From DASXMT01 sp963781305 (lineage in GTDB: Bacteria; Actinomycetota; Acidimicrobiia; Acidimicrobiales; RAAP-2), in NCBI GenBank assembly GCA_963781305.1, contig CAWAFL010000014.1:620001-684000 (forward strand): a DNA stretch of 64,000 bases, given 5' to 3'. Of this stretch, positions 49,516 through 60,689 are shown piece by piece. Below the pieces are notes generated by a model. That model saw only the letters and a list, made by a program, of their open reading frames with translations. It had not been told where the DNA came from and searched no databases. A program made the translations under genes and the position numbers. Position 1 is the stretch's first letter. Every line of letters begins with the position of its first letter.

Positions 49516-50456
49516 GACGCCACATCAAAGGCAGGCGCGAATCCAGTTGCTTTGAGGTGGTCGGTGACCACCGCAGCACAAGTGCCTGGACTCTCCAGCC
49601 AAGGGCCATGGCCGCCGTCGACTTCGTGGAGCCGAGCGGACCGAATCTTGGCGATCGAGGGGCGAGCTTCGGCCGGCCGTAGGAACGGATCGCTCCTTCC
49701 CAGGCAGAAGATCGTTGGCACCGAGATCCGACTCAGATCCTCGTCGCTCATGACGCTGTCGGGCCTCGGCTGGTGGAATGTGTTGATTGCGTGCATGAGT
49801 GAAGCAACCGTTCGCGCATTCCCCTTTCGTCGGACGGCCATGCGAAGGACCTCGACCATCTCGTCGGGCATGTCTGCTGCCGCGGCAGGACTGAGGCCCT
49901 GACCTAGCAATCGACGGAAGACCCGCTCGGGCGTCGGGCTGCGAAGCATGGCGGGCCCGAAAATTGGCACCGTCATGGCAGATAGAGGCATCCGCACCCG
50001 CACCCCGGGTAGGGCCACCGCCGGCTCACCGATGACAACGAGTGACGCAGTTCGTCCAGGTCGATCGGCAGCGTGCCACAAGGCAAACATCCCCCCTAGT
50101 GAGTGACCGATGACCGGCGGGCTGGGCAGGTCGAGTGCGTCGAAGATCCCTTCGACGAGGCGCACCGCATGGTCCCGAACGGCGCCGGCTCGATAGGTGA
50201 ACGGGCCAGACAGCCCATGGCCGGGTAATTCAACTAGATGAGCCCGGTACCCCGGCAAGGTAGCCACCCAGGGAGCCCACACAGCCGCGGCGAGAGTCAC
50301 CCCATGAAACACCACCAAGGGCCGACCCGAGCCAACGCTGAGGACTCGCAGGCGGACTCGGGGGTCCACCAGGTCCAGGTAAGACTCGTCTGGCCGTAGT
50401 CCGCAATCGGTGAACAGGCGGGTCTCCGCCTCCCGTAGTCGGTCTTCTAGTTTCAT
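49512..50456 (-). CDS. Alpha/beta hydrolase
   Basis: The protein of 314 residues has the alpha/beta-hydrolase fold: oxyanion region VFHGVTLAAAVWAPWV, nucleophile elbow VIGHSLGGMFALW, Asp in LGRSDPFLRP and His in VDGGHGPWLESP. There is no signal peptide. It is probably an esterase or lactonase; the substrate is unknown. It is the first gene of a two-gene unit with the DUF3995 protein. Confidence 0.88.
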   Translation of the reverse strand: MKLEDRLREAETRLFTDCGLRPDESYLDLVDPRVRLRVLSVGSGRPLVVFHGVTLAAAVWAPWVATLPGYRAHLVELPGHGLSGPFTYRAGAVRDHAVRLVEGIFDALDLPSPPVIGHSLGGMFALWHAADRPGRTASLVVIGEPAVALPGVRVRMPLSAMTVPIFGPAMLRSPTPERVFRRLLGQGLSPAAAADMPDEMVEVLRMAVRRKGNARTVASLMHAINTFHQPRPDSVMSDEDLSRISVPTIFCLGRSDPFLRPAEARPSIAKIRSARLHEVDGGHGPWLESPGTCAAVVTDHLKATGFAPAFDVAS

Positions 50457-50571
50457 GGTACCAATCTCCGTCTCAATTTATTGTTCCGCAACGATCCAGT
50501 GCTAGTAAGCCTGATGACCTTCCGGTCTGCGAGCCGCCGGTGAACAGGGTGGCGACGAGCAATGTGCAGCA

Positions 50572-51030
50572 TCAGCACTCCACGAGGACCTTCCCGGCCA
50601 ACAGGCAGAATGCCGTTTCGGATCCAAAGAAGTTCAATGCGTAGAACGGGCCGGGGTAGTGGGCATGGGTCAACATGACGTCTTCTCGCAGGACGCGCTG
50701 GGCTAGATCAACGATCGCCGCTGGTTGAACATTGCCGACGATCAACCGCCTGGAGTCGCTGAACCTGATCTCGGCAGCGGTGGCGCCGACGCGAGGGTGC
50801 AACGCCACGTCATCGATGAATCGGCCGCTTGCCGGGACATCGTTGAGCTTGGCTAGGACCATCTCTCGCCAAGCCCGGCTCTCACTGCGCCAAAAGGCTC
50901 TCAGGTGCCGGTCGAGCGATCTATCGAGTCGGAGCTCACGAGCCTGACGTCCACCACGGCGACCGTGGGCTCGGGCCGGCTTGCGCCCTGGGGTCGCGGT
51001 TCCTTGCGGGATAGGGGTCTGTTTAGCCAT
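50572..51030 (-). CDS. Protein of unknown function
   Basis: The protein of 152 residues has a strongly basic start (GRKPARAHGRRGGRQAREL), then a mixed alpha/beta region (DVALHPRVGATAAEIRFSD, RRLIVGNVQPAAIVDLAQ, YPGPFYALNFFGSE). I do not recognise the family. It is read away from the MarR gene at 51145 across a 114-base gap containing an inverted repeat, so MarR may control it. Confidence 0.6.
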   Translation of the reverse strand: MAKQTPIPQGTATPGRKPARAHGRRGGRQARELRLDRSLDRHLRAFWRSESRAWREMVLAKLNDVPASGRFIDDVALHPRVGATAAEIRFSDSRRLIVGNVQPAAIVDLAQRVLREDVMLTHAHYPGPFYALNFFGSETAFCLLAGKVLVEC

Positions 51031-51045
51031 CGCTACGACTCCTCG

Positions 51046-51124
51046 GAAGCAACTGAAGCAGTACTGTGACTATGACAAGTTCCTGTTAACATGTCAACCA
51101 CTTGATAACTACGCAAGTTGCTTC
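51046..51124. promoter_or_regulatory. Divergent promoter region with widely spaced inverted repeat
   Basis: GAAGCAACT (51046-51054) and AGTTGCTTC (51116-51124) are perfect complements lying at either end of the gap between the unknown gene and the MarR gene. They could be paired half-sites or an operator for the MarR protein. The gap between them is AT-rich, as expected for two divergent promoters. Confidence 0.45.
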
Positions 51125-51144
51125 AATTCCGTTAGGGTAGGCGT

Positions 51145-51633
51145 GTGCAGGGACCGGCTGTGGGGAAAGGATTCAGGGGCGAGGAGGGCCACATCGGCTA
51201 TCTGCTCCAACAGGCAGCGATCACGTTCCGAGCCGCGGCCGACTCTCGACTGCGCGATTTTGGGCTGTCACTGAGCCTTTACTCGGTGATCACTGTGCTT
51301 ACGCGCGAGCCTGGAGCAAGTGCGTCCGACCTGGCCCGGATGTGTAAGCAGAGCCCGCAATCGATGAACGGCGTGCTGGACACGCTCGAATCACAGAATC
51401 TCGTGTCCCGTCAGGATCATCCCGTTCATCGTCGAGTCCGTCAGGTGTTTCTCACCGAGAAAGGGATGCAACTGGTCGAGCAAACGCGTCCGCTGGTGGA
51501 CGAGCTCGAAAACGCAGTCGAAGACGACTACACGCAGATCGAACTGGCTACCGTCCGGCGGTGGTTGGTCGCAAGCGCCGTGCGCCTGTCCGAGCCACCG
51601 CGCTCCTCCGACGCCAACTCCGGCCCCGGGTAG
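51145..51633 (+). CDS. MarR family transcriptional regulator
   Basis: The protein of about 162 residues has the winged-helix MarR core: YSVITVLTREPGASASDLAR, MCKQSPQSMNGVLDTLESQ (recognition helix) and LVSRQDHPVHRRVRQVFLTE (wing). Such regulators respond to phenolic or oxidative signals. A GTG at 51145 is used; GTG 51160 is possible. It is divergent from the unknown gene at 50572-51030, its likely target. Confidence 0.87.
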   Translation: MQGPAVGKGFRGEEGHIGYLLQQAAITFRAAADSRLRDFGLSLSLYSVITVLTREPGASASDLARMCKQSPQSMNGVLDTLESQNLVSRQDHPVHRRVRQVFLTEKGMQLVEQTRPLVDELENAVEDDYTQIELATVRRWLVASAVRLSEPPRSSDANSGPG

Positions 51634-51734
51634 GGCATCTGTGGAACCCTCTCAGTCGACATCCGATACACCGGCAACCAACTGGTGGGCTCAATACGTT
51701 CCGGCGGTGGTCTCGTGCCGTTTCGGTCGGAGCG

Positions 51735-52577
51735 TCAGGTATGCATGCGTTGGGTGCCGATCACCCGGAGGAGCTGGAGCCGCTCGTAGCTTTCGCTGCC
51801 GGGGGTGGCGGTGAACACCATGAGTGCTTGGGACTGGTCGGGGTCGAGCAGGATCTGGCACTCCAACTCAAGAACGCCGAGTTCGGGGTGTTGGATACGT
51901 TTGGTGCGCTCGTGGGCAGTGCCGATCTCGTGATCGGCCCACAACTCGCTGAACTCGGGGCTGGCGGCGAGCAACGCCGTGACGATGGCGTCGGCCCGGG
52001 ACTTCTTCCCGTCGCGGGAGTAGGCGGCGCGCAGATCGGCGGTGAAGATCCGGCTGTGCATCGGGTGGTCCTCGGCGGGGTAGATCCGGCGGGAGTCGGG
52101 ATCGGTGAACCAGCGGTAGTACATGCTGCGCGCCATCCCGCTGTATTCGGTCTTAGTTCCGAGGAGAGCAACCGCGAGAGGGGTCTGTAGCAGTGTCTCA
52201 GCCAGCGCCGTCGTCACCTGTGCCGGTGTGTTATCCCGCAATTGGTCCAGTATTCGCATCAACCCCGGGTTGACGTGGTCCGTGCGCGATGCCCGGTGGG
52301 GTGCGTTGTACCCGGACAGGCGAAACAGGTGGTCACGTTCATCGAGGCTCAGGTGCAGGGCACGGGCGATAGAAGCGACCATCAGGTCGGACGGCTTGCT
52401 GCGCTGCTGTTCCAGGCGGCTGTAATAGTCGGTCGACATGCCGGCCAGTGCCGCAACCTCTTCACGCCGCAGACCATGCGCGCGGCGCCGGACCCCGCGG
52501 GGCAATCCCACGTCCTCCGGTTGCAGTGCCTCACGTCGGGTCTTTAGGAAGTCGGCCAGCTGTTCTCTGTCCACCAT
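51735..52577 (-). CDS. XRE family regulator with MmyB-like ligand domain
   Basis: The protein of about 280 residues has an N-terminal XRE helix-turn-helix (RRAHGLRREEVAALAGMSTDYYSRLEQQ) and a C-terminal MmyB-like PAS domain (PELGVLELECQILL ... DQSQALMVFTATPGSESYERL), which in relatives binds fatty acids. GGAGG precedes the ATG at 52577. The gap to the SDR at 52873 is shared by divergent promoters, and this pairing of MmyB-type regulator and SDR is common in actinobacteria, so the SDR is the likely target. Confidence 0.88.
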   Translation of the reverse strand: MVDREQLADFLKTRREALQPEDVGLPRGVRRRAHGLRREEVAALAGMSTDYYSRLEQQRSKPSDLMVASIARALHLSLDERDHLFRLSGYNAPHRASRTDHVNPGLMRILDQLRDNTPAQVTTALAETLLQTPLAVALLGTKTEYSGMARSMYYRWFTDPDSRRIYPAEDHPMHSRIFTADLRAAYSRDGKKSRADAIVTALLAASPEFSELWADHEIGTAHERTKRIQHPELGVLELECQILLDPDQSQALMVFTATPGSESYERLQLLRVIGTQRMHT

Positions 52578-52872
52578 CACAGTCTCTCCCTCCTTCCGGG
52601 TCGTAACCAGGGCCAACCGGGCCCCCCATACGCGCTCGTTGCTTAGAGTCTCCCAGGCAAGGCGGATGGTCGTCGCCGAGCCTCACAGCGGGCGACTGCC
52701 TGATAGAGACCATCGATCCGCGGACGACTCGTGATGGGGCGCGTAGCCACGGACTCGGAGTCCCTGGATAACCACGCCCTTCATCGGGAGACTGGATTGA
52801 GCGACAGTCGAGGTGTCCAGTCCACGACGTGGCCGGCGGCGGCGGTCACCAGACCCAGCAGAGGAACCCACC

Positions 52873-53865
52873 ATGGCCCGCACGAAACCGAACATCGACG
52901 TTCCTAGCCTGACCGGGAAACTGGCCGTCGTGACCGGTGCCAGCGACGGGCTGGGCTTCGGTCTGGCCAGCCGGCTGGCGGCGGCCGGCGCTGACGTCAT
53001 CATGCTCGTGCGTAACCCGGCCAAGGGCGCCGCGGCGGCCGAACGGATTCGGGCTGCGGCACCGAAAGCAAAGGTGTCCATCCGGCCCTTTGACCTGTCG
53101 TCCCTGGAGTCAGTCGCCGACCTCGGTGCGGCGTTGGTCGCCGAGGGCCGCCCAATCAACATCTTGATCAACAACGCTGGGGTAATGAACCCGCCGAGCC
53201 ACCAGACCACCAAGGACGGTTTCGAGTTGCAATTCGGTGCCAACCACCTGGGCCATGTCGCTCTGGTGGCCCACCTGCTGCCGTTGCTCCGCGCTGGGCG
53301 GGCCAGGGTTACAACACAGTCTGCCGTGGCAGCCCGCAATGCCAAGATCAACTGGGAGGATCTGCAGTCGGAACGCAAGTACAAAGCCATGCGTTCCTAC
53401 GGCCAGTCGAAACTGGCGATCATGCTCTTCGCCCTCGAGTTGGACCGGTGTAGTCGGACCCGCGATTGGGGGTTCACGAGCAACGTGTCCCATCCAGGCA
53501 TCACAGCCACGAACCTGCTGGCGGCGCACCCCGAGATGGGACGGCCCAACGACACGCTCGCCGTCCGGTCAATCCGCCGGGCGTCCAAGCGCGGCCGGTT
53601 CGCCCAGACCGTCCCCGAAGGCATCCTTCCCGCCCTGTATGCCGCGACCAGCCCGAAAGCCGAGGGCGGTGTCTTCTACGGGCCCTCAGGGTTCGCTCAC
53701 CTAGCCGGCGCCCCGGCTGAGCAGAAGCTGTACAAGCCGGCCCGGAGCGTCGAGGACGCCGCCAAGATCTGGGTCGTGTCCGAGCGGCTCACGCGAGTCG
53801 CCTTCCCCGAACACGATGCGAATCGCGATGTTCCGTTCTCCGTCGTGAAGGACGAGCTCGAGTGA
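52873..53865 (+). CDS. SDR family oxidoreductase (retinol-dehydrogenase-like)
   Basis: The protein of 330 residues is an extended classical SDR. The cofactor loop is VVTGASDGLGFGL, followed by NNAGVMNPP. The catalytic Ser is in VTTQSAVAA and the Tyr/Lys in YGQSKLAIM. An Arg after the second strand (LVRNPAK) favours NADP. It lies divergently from the XRE/MmyB regulator, whose target it probably is. GAGGAA precedes the ATG at 52873. The 288 bases after it hold no visible gene. Confidence 0.88.
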   Translation: MARTKPNIDVPSLTGKLAVVTGASDGLGFGLASRLAAAGADVIMLVRNPAKGAAAAERIRAAAPKAKVSIRPFDLSSLESVADLGAALVAEGRPINILINNAGVMNPPSHQTTKDGFELQFGANHLGHVALVAHLLPLLRAGRARVTTQSAVAARNAKINWEDLQSERKYKAMRSYGQSKLAIMLFALELDRCSRTRDWGFTSNVSHPGITATNLLAAHPEMGRPNDTLAVRSIRRASKRGRFAQTVPEGILPALYAATSPKAEGGVFYGPSGFAHLAGAPAEQKLYKPARSVEDAAKIWVVSERLTRVAFPEHDANRDVPFSVVKDELE

Positions 53866-54153
53866 TTCGAGGCCGTCAACGCCGAGCACATCGATCGCTC
53901 CAGCCGTCACCTCGCCTCCTGCACCAGCACGGGTGGTTCCTCGTCAGAATCTCATGGTCCTCAGGGCACGTCCCTCGGCGTGGCAGTAGCCGGTGCCAAC
54001 GTGACCCATTCGACCTACTAAGTCATTTCACCGATTCAATACTCGCGTCGTGGCCTTACCTTTAGTGCTGGGTCGATGTTTGTCCATTGGTTGGGTGACT
54101 CCGGGGATCGGGTGGTCCCTCCGTAGCCGAAAGCGCCTGAGGGAGTTCGCACA

Positions 54154-54903
54154 ATGACCACAACCAAAGATCAACTACAAGGACTGGAACGACGGTCCCG
54201 TGGCGACCGTTTCCCGCGGGTGCCCCCTGCGTGCGGACGCTTGGGATGGGAAGATGCTCCGTCCCTCGGCAGGCGGGGCGTTGCCCGGCTCCACGATGCT
54301 GGTCTAGCCGGGTCGGTGTTGACAGCGAGGATCGATGGGTCAGGGCGACACCCATCGGATGAGGCACTGATCGTCGGCATGGCCGTCGACGACGAGCGCT
54401 CCGCAGTGAGGTTCGTCCGCCGCTACCGAAAGCGGGTCTACGGGTTGGCCATCGGCATGCTGGGCGATCCCGGCATCGCAGAGGACGTCGCCCAAGAAGC
54501 ACTGTTGCGCGTCTGGCGGCACGCGCCGGTCTATGACGCCCGGCGAGGATCGGTGACCGGCTGGGTGCTCACCATCACCCGGAGACTGGCAATCGACGCC
54601 ATCCGCCGGCGTCGGGCCGTACCCACCGACCCCGAATCCCTGGTCACCCTGGGCCTGGCCAAATCGGGCAACTCGGCCGAGGACGTCGCCACCGCAGGCC
54701 ACCTCGGGCCCGAGTTGCGGACGGCACTCGCCGGATTGCCGGTCGAGCAACGCCGAGCCACCGTGCTCGCCGCGCTGTACGGGCGCACCGCCTCCGAGAT
54801 CAGCACCTCGGAGGCCATCCCTCTGGGTACGGCCAAGACGCGCATCCGCGCCGGGCTCTCGAAACTGCGGGCCGCTCTGCACGAGGTCGACGAGCCTTCT
54901 TGA
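54154..54903 (+). CDS. ECF-type sigma-70 factor
   Basis: Region 2 runs from SDEALIVGMAVDDERSAVRF through VYGLAIGMLGDPGIAEDVAQ to the -10 contact stretch GSVTGWVLTITRRLAIDAIR. Region 4 reads LAGLPVEQRRATVLAALYG and SEAIPLGTAKTRIRAGL. The first 70 residues, before region 2, have no match; a GGGAG site supports the ATG at 54154, but a GTG at 54316 would give a standard ECF length. No anti-sigma gene lies next to it, unlike the usual SigK/RskA-type pairs. Confidence 0.85.
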   Translation: MTTTKDQLQGLERRSRGDRFPRVPPACGRLGWEDAPSLGRRGVARLHDAGLAGSVLTARIDGSGRHPSDEALIVGMAVDDERSAVRFVRRYRKRVYGLAIGMLGDPGIAEDVAQEALLRVWRHAPVYDARRGSVTGWVLTITRRLAIDAIRRRRAVPTDPESLVTLGLAKSGNSAEDVATAGHLGPELRTALAGLPVEQRRATVLAALYGRTASEISTSEAIPLGTAKTRIRAGLSKLRAALHEVDEPS

Positions 54904-55048
54904 CCGATGGGCAAATATCAACCGATGTCGTGGCATCTTCCTGTACGCGCATGAGTTCGCGGACGAAGTCAACAAGTTTTCTATCAGTGGCCTGAAACCG
55001 TCAACGTGGCTTCCGCCATATGGCGACAAATAGCTAAAGGAGCAACAC

Positions 55049-55210
55049 ATGGTGTCGAATATTCTGGAACGCACCGAGGTGGATGTAGGCGATCTCAGTG
55101 GTCTCTTGGATGATTCACCGCTCGCCGACTGGGCGTGGGATGCTGCTTGGACATACGGGATCTCACCCCTCCGTGCTCTCGAGATGATGGCCGGTGCTTT
55201 GATGACCTAG
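55049..55210 (+). CDS. Small protein of unknown function (53 residues)
   Basis: This short frame begins MVSNILERTEVDVGDLSG and ends LEMMAGALMT. A strong AAAGGAG lies seven bases before the ATG, which is the main support. It is acidic, with Trp residues (DWAWDAAWTYG), and matches nothing I know. It follows the sigma factor gene by about 145 bases. It may be a genuine small protein or the start of a decayed gene. Confidence 0.4.
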   Translation: MVSNILERTEVDVGDLSGLLDDSPLADWAWDAAWTYGISPLRALEMMAGALMT

Positions 55211-56122
55211 CCGCTTGGCACCCTCGGAAATCAACTGAAGCGACAGCGGATTGGACCCCCCTCTCGCAGGGTGGCGCCGGGCGCCCACTACCAGCGGATC
55301 GTGGCGAGCGAATTCGCACCGGAGTTGGCCGCTCCATCACTCAGGTCCTCAGTCGCCGGCTGCGGGTCGGCGGCGTCCACGAGCCCCACTCCAATGGGGC
55401 TCGCCGCCGGGTCAGATAACGACGTGACGACGGAACTGGGTCGGTATCCCTGCTCCAGGGTCCACCATTGAGCTGCGCGTGAGAGAGCGGTTAGAGGTGT
55501 CCAGGCGATCTGCGGGCGCTACATCGGACCCGGTCAAACGGTGAAGCGATTCCTGGTGATTCGGCCTTTGGGAACTACGCTCCCGATCATCGTCGTGCCC
55601 AAACACTGGCAGTGAAGTATGGGGCCTCGGAGCTGAGCGTGCCGAGTCGCTCCTCGCTCCCCCGCACGTTCTGCGCGCGGTACAAGACGACGATCAGTTC
55701 TTCGGGAGACGTGAGCTTCTCGCGTCAGCCACAACTCCCCGATGAGTGGATGATGGACCACCACAGTCGTGCTCGGCACCGTGTCCACGTCGTGCCGTCG
55801 CCCACAGGTCGCTCCTTGCTGTAGACGGAGAGCTTGCCCGTGTGTTCGGCTAGGACGTCCAGCGGCCTTCCACGCACGTGTCTCTACACCCAGAAAGGGC
55901 TGTCCGAGCGCACGCCCCGGCGCACTCGCTCGTTCTTGGTACCCGACATGTTTGACCCTAGAGGGGACCTGGCAGACCTAGGGTGAACAACCCCTGGCAT
56001 ACCGCTGCAACTGGCTAAAGACTACTAACTACGCCGAACCGACACGCCGATCTATCTCAACCAAACAGAGATGGAGCGTCATATGGATGACCCGGCATGA
56101 GTTCGAAGAACGGAGTAATGAC
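55211..56122. other. Gene-poor stretch of about 900 bases with relics
   Basis: No intact gene is convincing here. A hairpin with 8 bp arms (55380-55387 with 55396-55403; CGAGCCCC/GGGGCTCG) may be a terminator. The minus strand at 55610-55760 carries a broken XRE/MmyB-like relic. Base composition is less GC-rich than in the surrounding operons. The leader of the SDR at 56123 includes a five-codon reading frame ending at the TGA at about 56098. Confidence 0.4.
55610..55760 (-). pseudogene. Relic of an XRE/MmyB-like regulator
   Basis: In successive frames the minus strand reads HHPLIGELWLTRE, then KLTSPEELIVVLYRAE, then SEERLGTLSSEA. In order, these match the HPVVGxLxLxYE ... LxVYTAEPGS ... LLAS end of MmyB-type regulators such as the intact one at 51735. 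The frames do not join and no helix-turn-helix is left. This is probably a decayed gene end. Confidence 0.4.
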
Positions 56123-56884
56123 GTGACAAGCACGCAGAAAGTAGCGGTGATCACGGGAGGCAGCCGTGGACTGGGTCGCAACATGGTGCTGCATCTAGCC
56201 GGAAAGGGAGTGAGTTCCATCTTCACCTTCAACTCGGGCGCGGAGCAAGCGAGGAATGTTGCCGCCGAGGCCGAGTCAGCAGGTGCGCCGACTGTTGGGT
56301 TGAAGCTCGACACCGGGGACGCCAAAAGCTTCGACGGCTTCGTGGATCAGGTGCGGTCCGCTCTGTCGGATCTCGGATCGGACCGGGTCGATTACCTCGT
56401 AAACAACGCCGGCATCTCGAGTCACACCCCGTTCACCGAGCTGACCGAGGAGGAGCTCGACCGGCTCTACTCCATCAACTTCAAGGGCGTCTTGCTGTTG
56501 ACGCAGAGGCTACTTCCGCTCATCAAGGACGGTGGGCAGATCATCAATATCTCTTCCGGGGTCGTACGATTCGTCAACCCGAACAGCACCCCGTACGCGG
56601 CTCTCAAGGGTGGGATCGATGTGTTCACCCGCTACCTGGCGAACGATCTTGGACCCCGAGACATCAATGTGAACTCTGTCGCCCCGGGGGCGATCGCAAC
56701 AGACTTCAGCGGTGGAGTCGTCCGAGACAACCCGGCTGTCAACCAGGCGATCGCCGACATGACCGCTCTGGGGCGGGCGGGCGAACCGGATGACATCGGC
56801 GGCATGGTCGCATCGCTGCTAACCGGTGAGAACCACTGGATCAACGCGCAGCGGATCGAAGTATCAGGCGGCATGCGGCTATGA
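56123..56884 (+). CDS. SDR family oxidoreductase
   Basis: The protein of about 253 residues is a classical SDR: VAVITGGSRGLGRNM, VDYLVNNAGISSHTPF, catalytic Ser in INISSGVVR and Tyr/Lys in YAALKGG. It has a usual C-terminal RIEVSGGMRL. The GTG at 56123 with GGAG seven bases upstream gives the standard N-terminus (VTSTQKVAVITGG); an ATG at 56087 would add 12 residues. A second SDR follows 59 bases later, so the two form a pair. Confidence 0.87.
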   Translation: MTSTQKVAVITGGSRGLGRNMVLHLAGKGVSSIFTFNSGAEQARNVAAEAESAGAPTVGLKLDTGDAKSFDGFVDQVRSALSDLGSDRVDYLVNNAGISSHTPFTELTEEELDRLYSINFKGVLLLTQRLLPLIKDGGQIINISSGVVRFVNPNSTPYAALKGGIDVFTRYLANDLGPRDINVNSVAPGAIATDFSGGVVRDNPAVNQAIADMTALGRAGEPDDIGGMVASLLTGENHWINAQRIEVSGGMRL

Positions 56885-56943
56885 GGCGGTGGAGCCCTGT
56901 GTCTGCGGTGGCCGCGAACCAATCTCAGGAGCGAGGAACAGAC

Positions 56944-57693
56944 ATGGGAGTTCTCAGCGGGAAGGTCGCAGTGGTGACGGGGGCGAGCCGCGGCATAGGC
57001 CGGGCGATCGCCGAGCGTCTCGGCGGACTTGGCGCGAGCGTGGTCGTCAACTATTCCTCGAGCGAGCAGGCTGCGCACGAATGCGTCGCGACCATCGAAA
57101 AGACGGGCGCGAGGGCCGTTGCGATTAAGGCAAACGTGGCTGAGGTCGACGAGATCCGGGAACTCTTCGAATCCGCGATAGAGACGTTCGGGGATGTCGA
57201 TATTGCTGTGGCAAACGCCGGGTTGGAGATCGTCGACGTCGCGGCCGTCGACTTCACCGAAGAACAATTCGACCGCGCCTTCTCGGTCAATACAAAAGGG
57301 ACGTTCTTCACCCTCCAGCAAGCCGCGCGCACGGTCGCTGACAGCGGTCGGATCATATATGTGGGCTCGAGTTCGACGGAGTTTCCGACTCTGGGGCACG
57401 CCCTCTATGGTGGCAGCAAGGTTGCACCCCGCTTCCTGGTAGAGGTCCTGGCGAAGGAACTCGGGTCCCGAGGGATCACCGTAAATTCAATCCAGCCCAC
57501 CGCCATCTCTGGTGCAGGAGTCTCTGCGAACGGGTTGCGGCCAGCAGCACAGCAATTCGTTGACCAGTTCAACCCGATGAAGCGCGCCGGCACGCTCCAG
57601 GATGTGGCTGACGCCGTGGAGTACCTTGCCGGCCCTCTGGCTGGCTTTGTCAGTGGACAGCACCTCCTCCTGACGGGCGGTGGACCCGCGTAG
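56944..57693 (+). CDS. SDR family oxidoreductase
   Basis: The protein of 249 residues is a classical SDR with VVTGASRGIGRAIAERLGG, VDIAVANAGLE (NAG present as ANAG), Ser in IIYVGSSSTEF and YGGSKVAPR. GAGGAA lies before the ATG at 56944. It closely follows the 56123 gene and is about 35-40 percent similar by eye, so the pair may share a substrate class. Its codon use is less GC-biased than in the gyrase genes, as in its partner. Confidence 0.88.
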   Translation: MGVLSGKVAVVTGASRGIGRAIAERLGGLGASVVVNYSSSEQAAHECVATIEKTGARAVAIKANVAEVDEIRELFESAIETFGDVDIAVANAGLEIVDVAAVDFTEEQFDRAFSVNTKGTFFTLQQAARTVADSGRIIYVGSSSTEFPTLGHALYGGSKVAPRFLVEVLAKELGSRGITVNSIQPTAISGAGVSANGLRPAAQQFVDQFNPMKRAGTLQDVADAVEYLAGPLAGFVSGQHLLLTGGGPA

Positions 57694-57994
57694 CCATCGA
57701 GCTACAAGAAGTCGGTAACGAGCCAGTTGACAGGGGGCGCTTCGTCCGTTGCCGTGGCGGTCTGGTTCGCCGAGTATGGATTGGCTCCTTTGCGCCAGGC
57801 GCCGCGAACTTCAAATGTCGCCTCACCTTTTCACCTTCGTGATTCCAAAACCCCTCATAGCGGGGAGCTCACGCGTCCGCTGCGGGCCCCATGGTGAGCT
57901 GGTCATCCGTTCACCCGGAGCGCATCTCGCACGGGAATTCCCTACTGACCATATGGGGAATGGGACGGAATACCTGTCCACCAGCTAATTCGAG
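57694..57994. other. Intergenic region between the SDR pair and tRNA-Ile
   Basis: About 300 bases lie between converging transcripts (SDR rightward, tRNA leftward). No gene is evident. Short inverted sequences such as GGGAATTCCC occur near 57938, but no clear terminator with a U-tract is visible. Confidence 0.4.
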
Positions 57995-58068
57995 TGGGGC
58001 TAGCAAGAATCGAACTTGCGACCTCAGCATTATCAGTGCTGCGCTCTAACCGACTGAGCTATAGCCCC
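57995..58068 (-). tRNA. tRNA-Ile (anticodon GAT)
   Basis: The minus strand folds as a tRNA of 74 bases. The acceptor stem GGGGCTA pairs with TAGCCCC, the D-arm is AGCTCAGTCGGTTAGAGC, the anticodon loop is CTGATAA, and the T-arm contains GTTCGATTC. The discriminator is A and CCA is not encoded. tRNA-Ile(GAT) after gyrA is a common actinobacterial arrangement. Confidence 0.96.
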
Positions 58069-58145
58069 CAGACCGGTCCATGAGGCTACACCACCGGCCG
58101 TCGACCCTGATCGGCCGAGGGGCAGAGCCTGCGAGAACCAGGCGG

Positions 58146-60635
<2,490 letters not shown>

Positions 60636-60689
60636 CCCTGTCCTAACCCTGTGTTCTCGAACTGTCGGTCGCCGGTGACTGCCGCCCCA

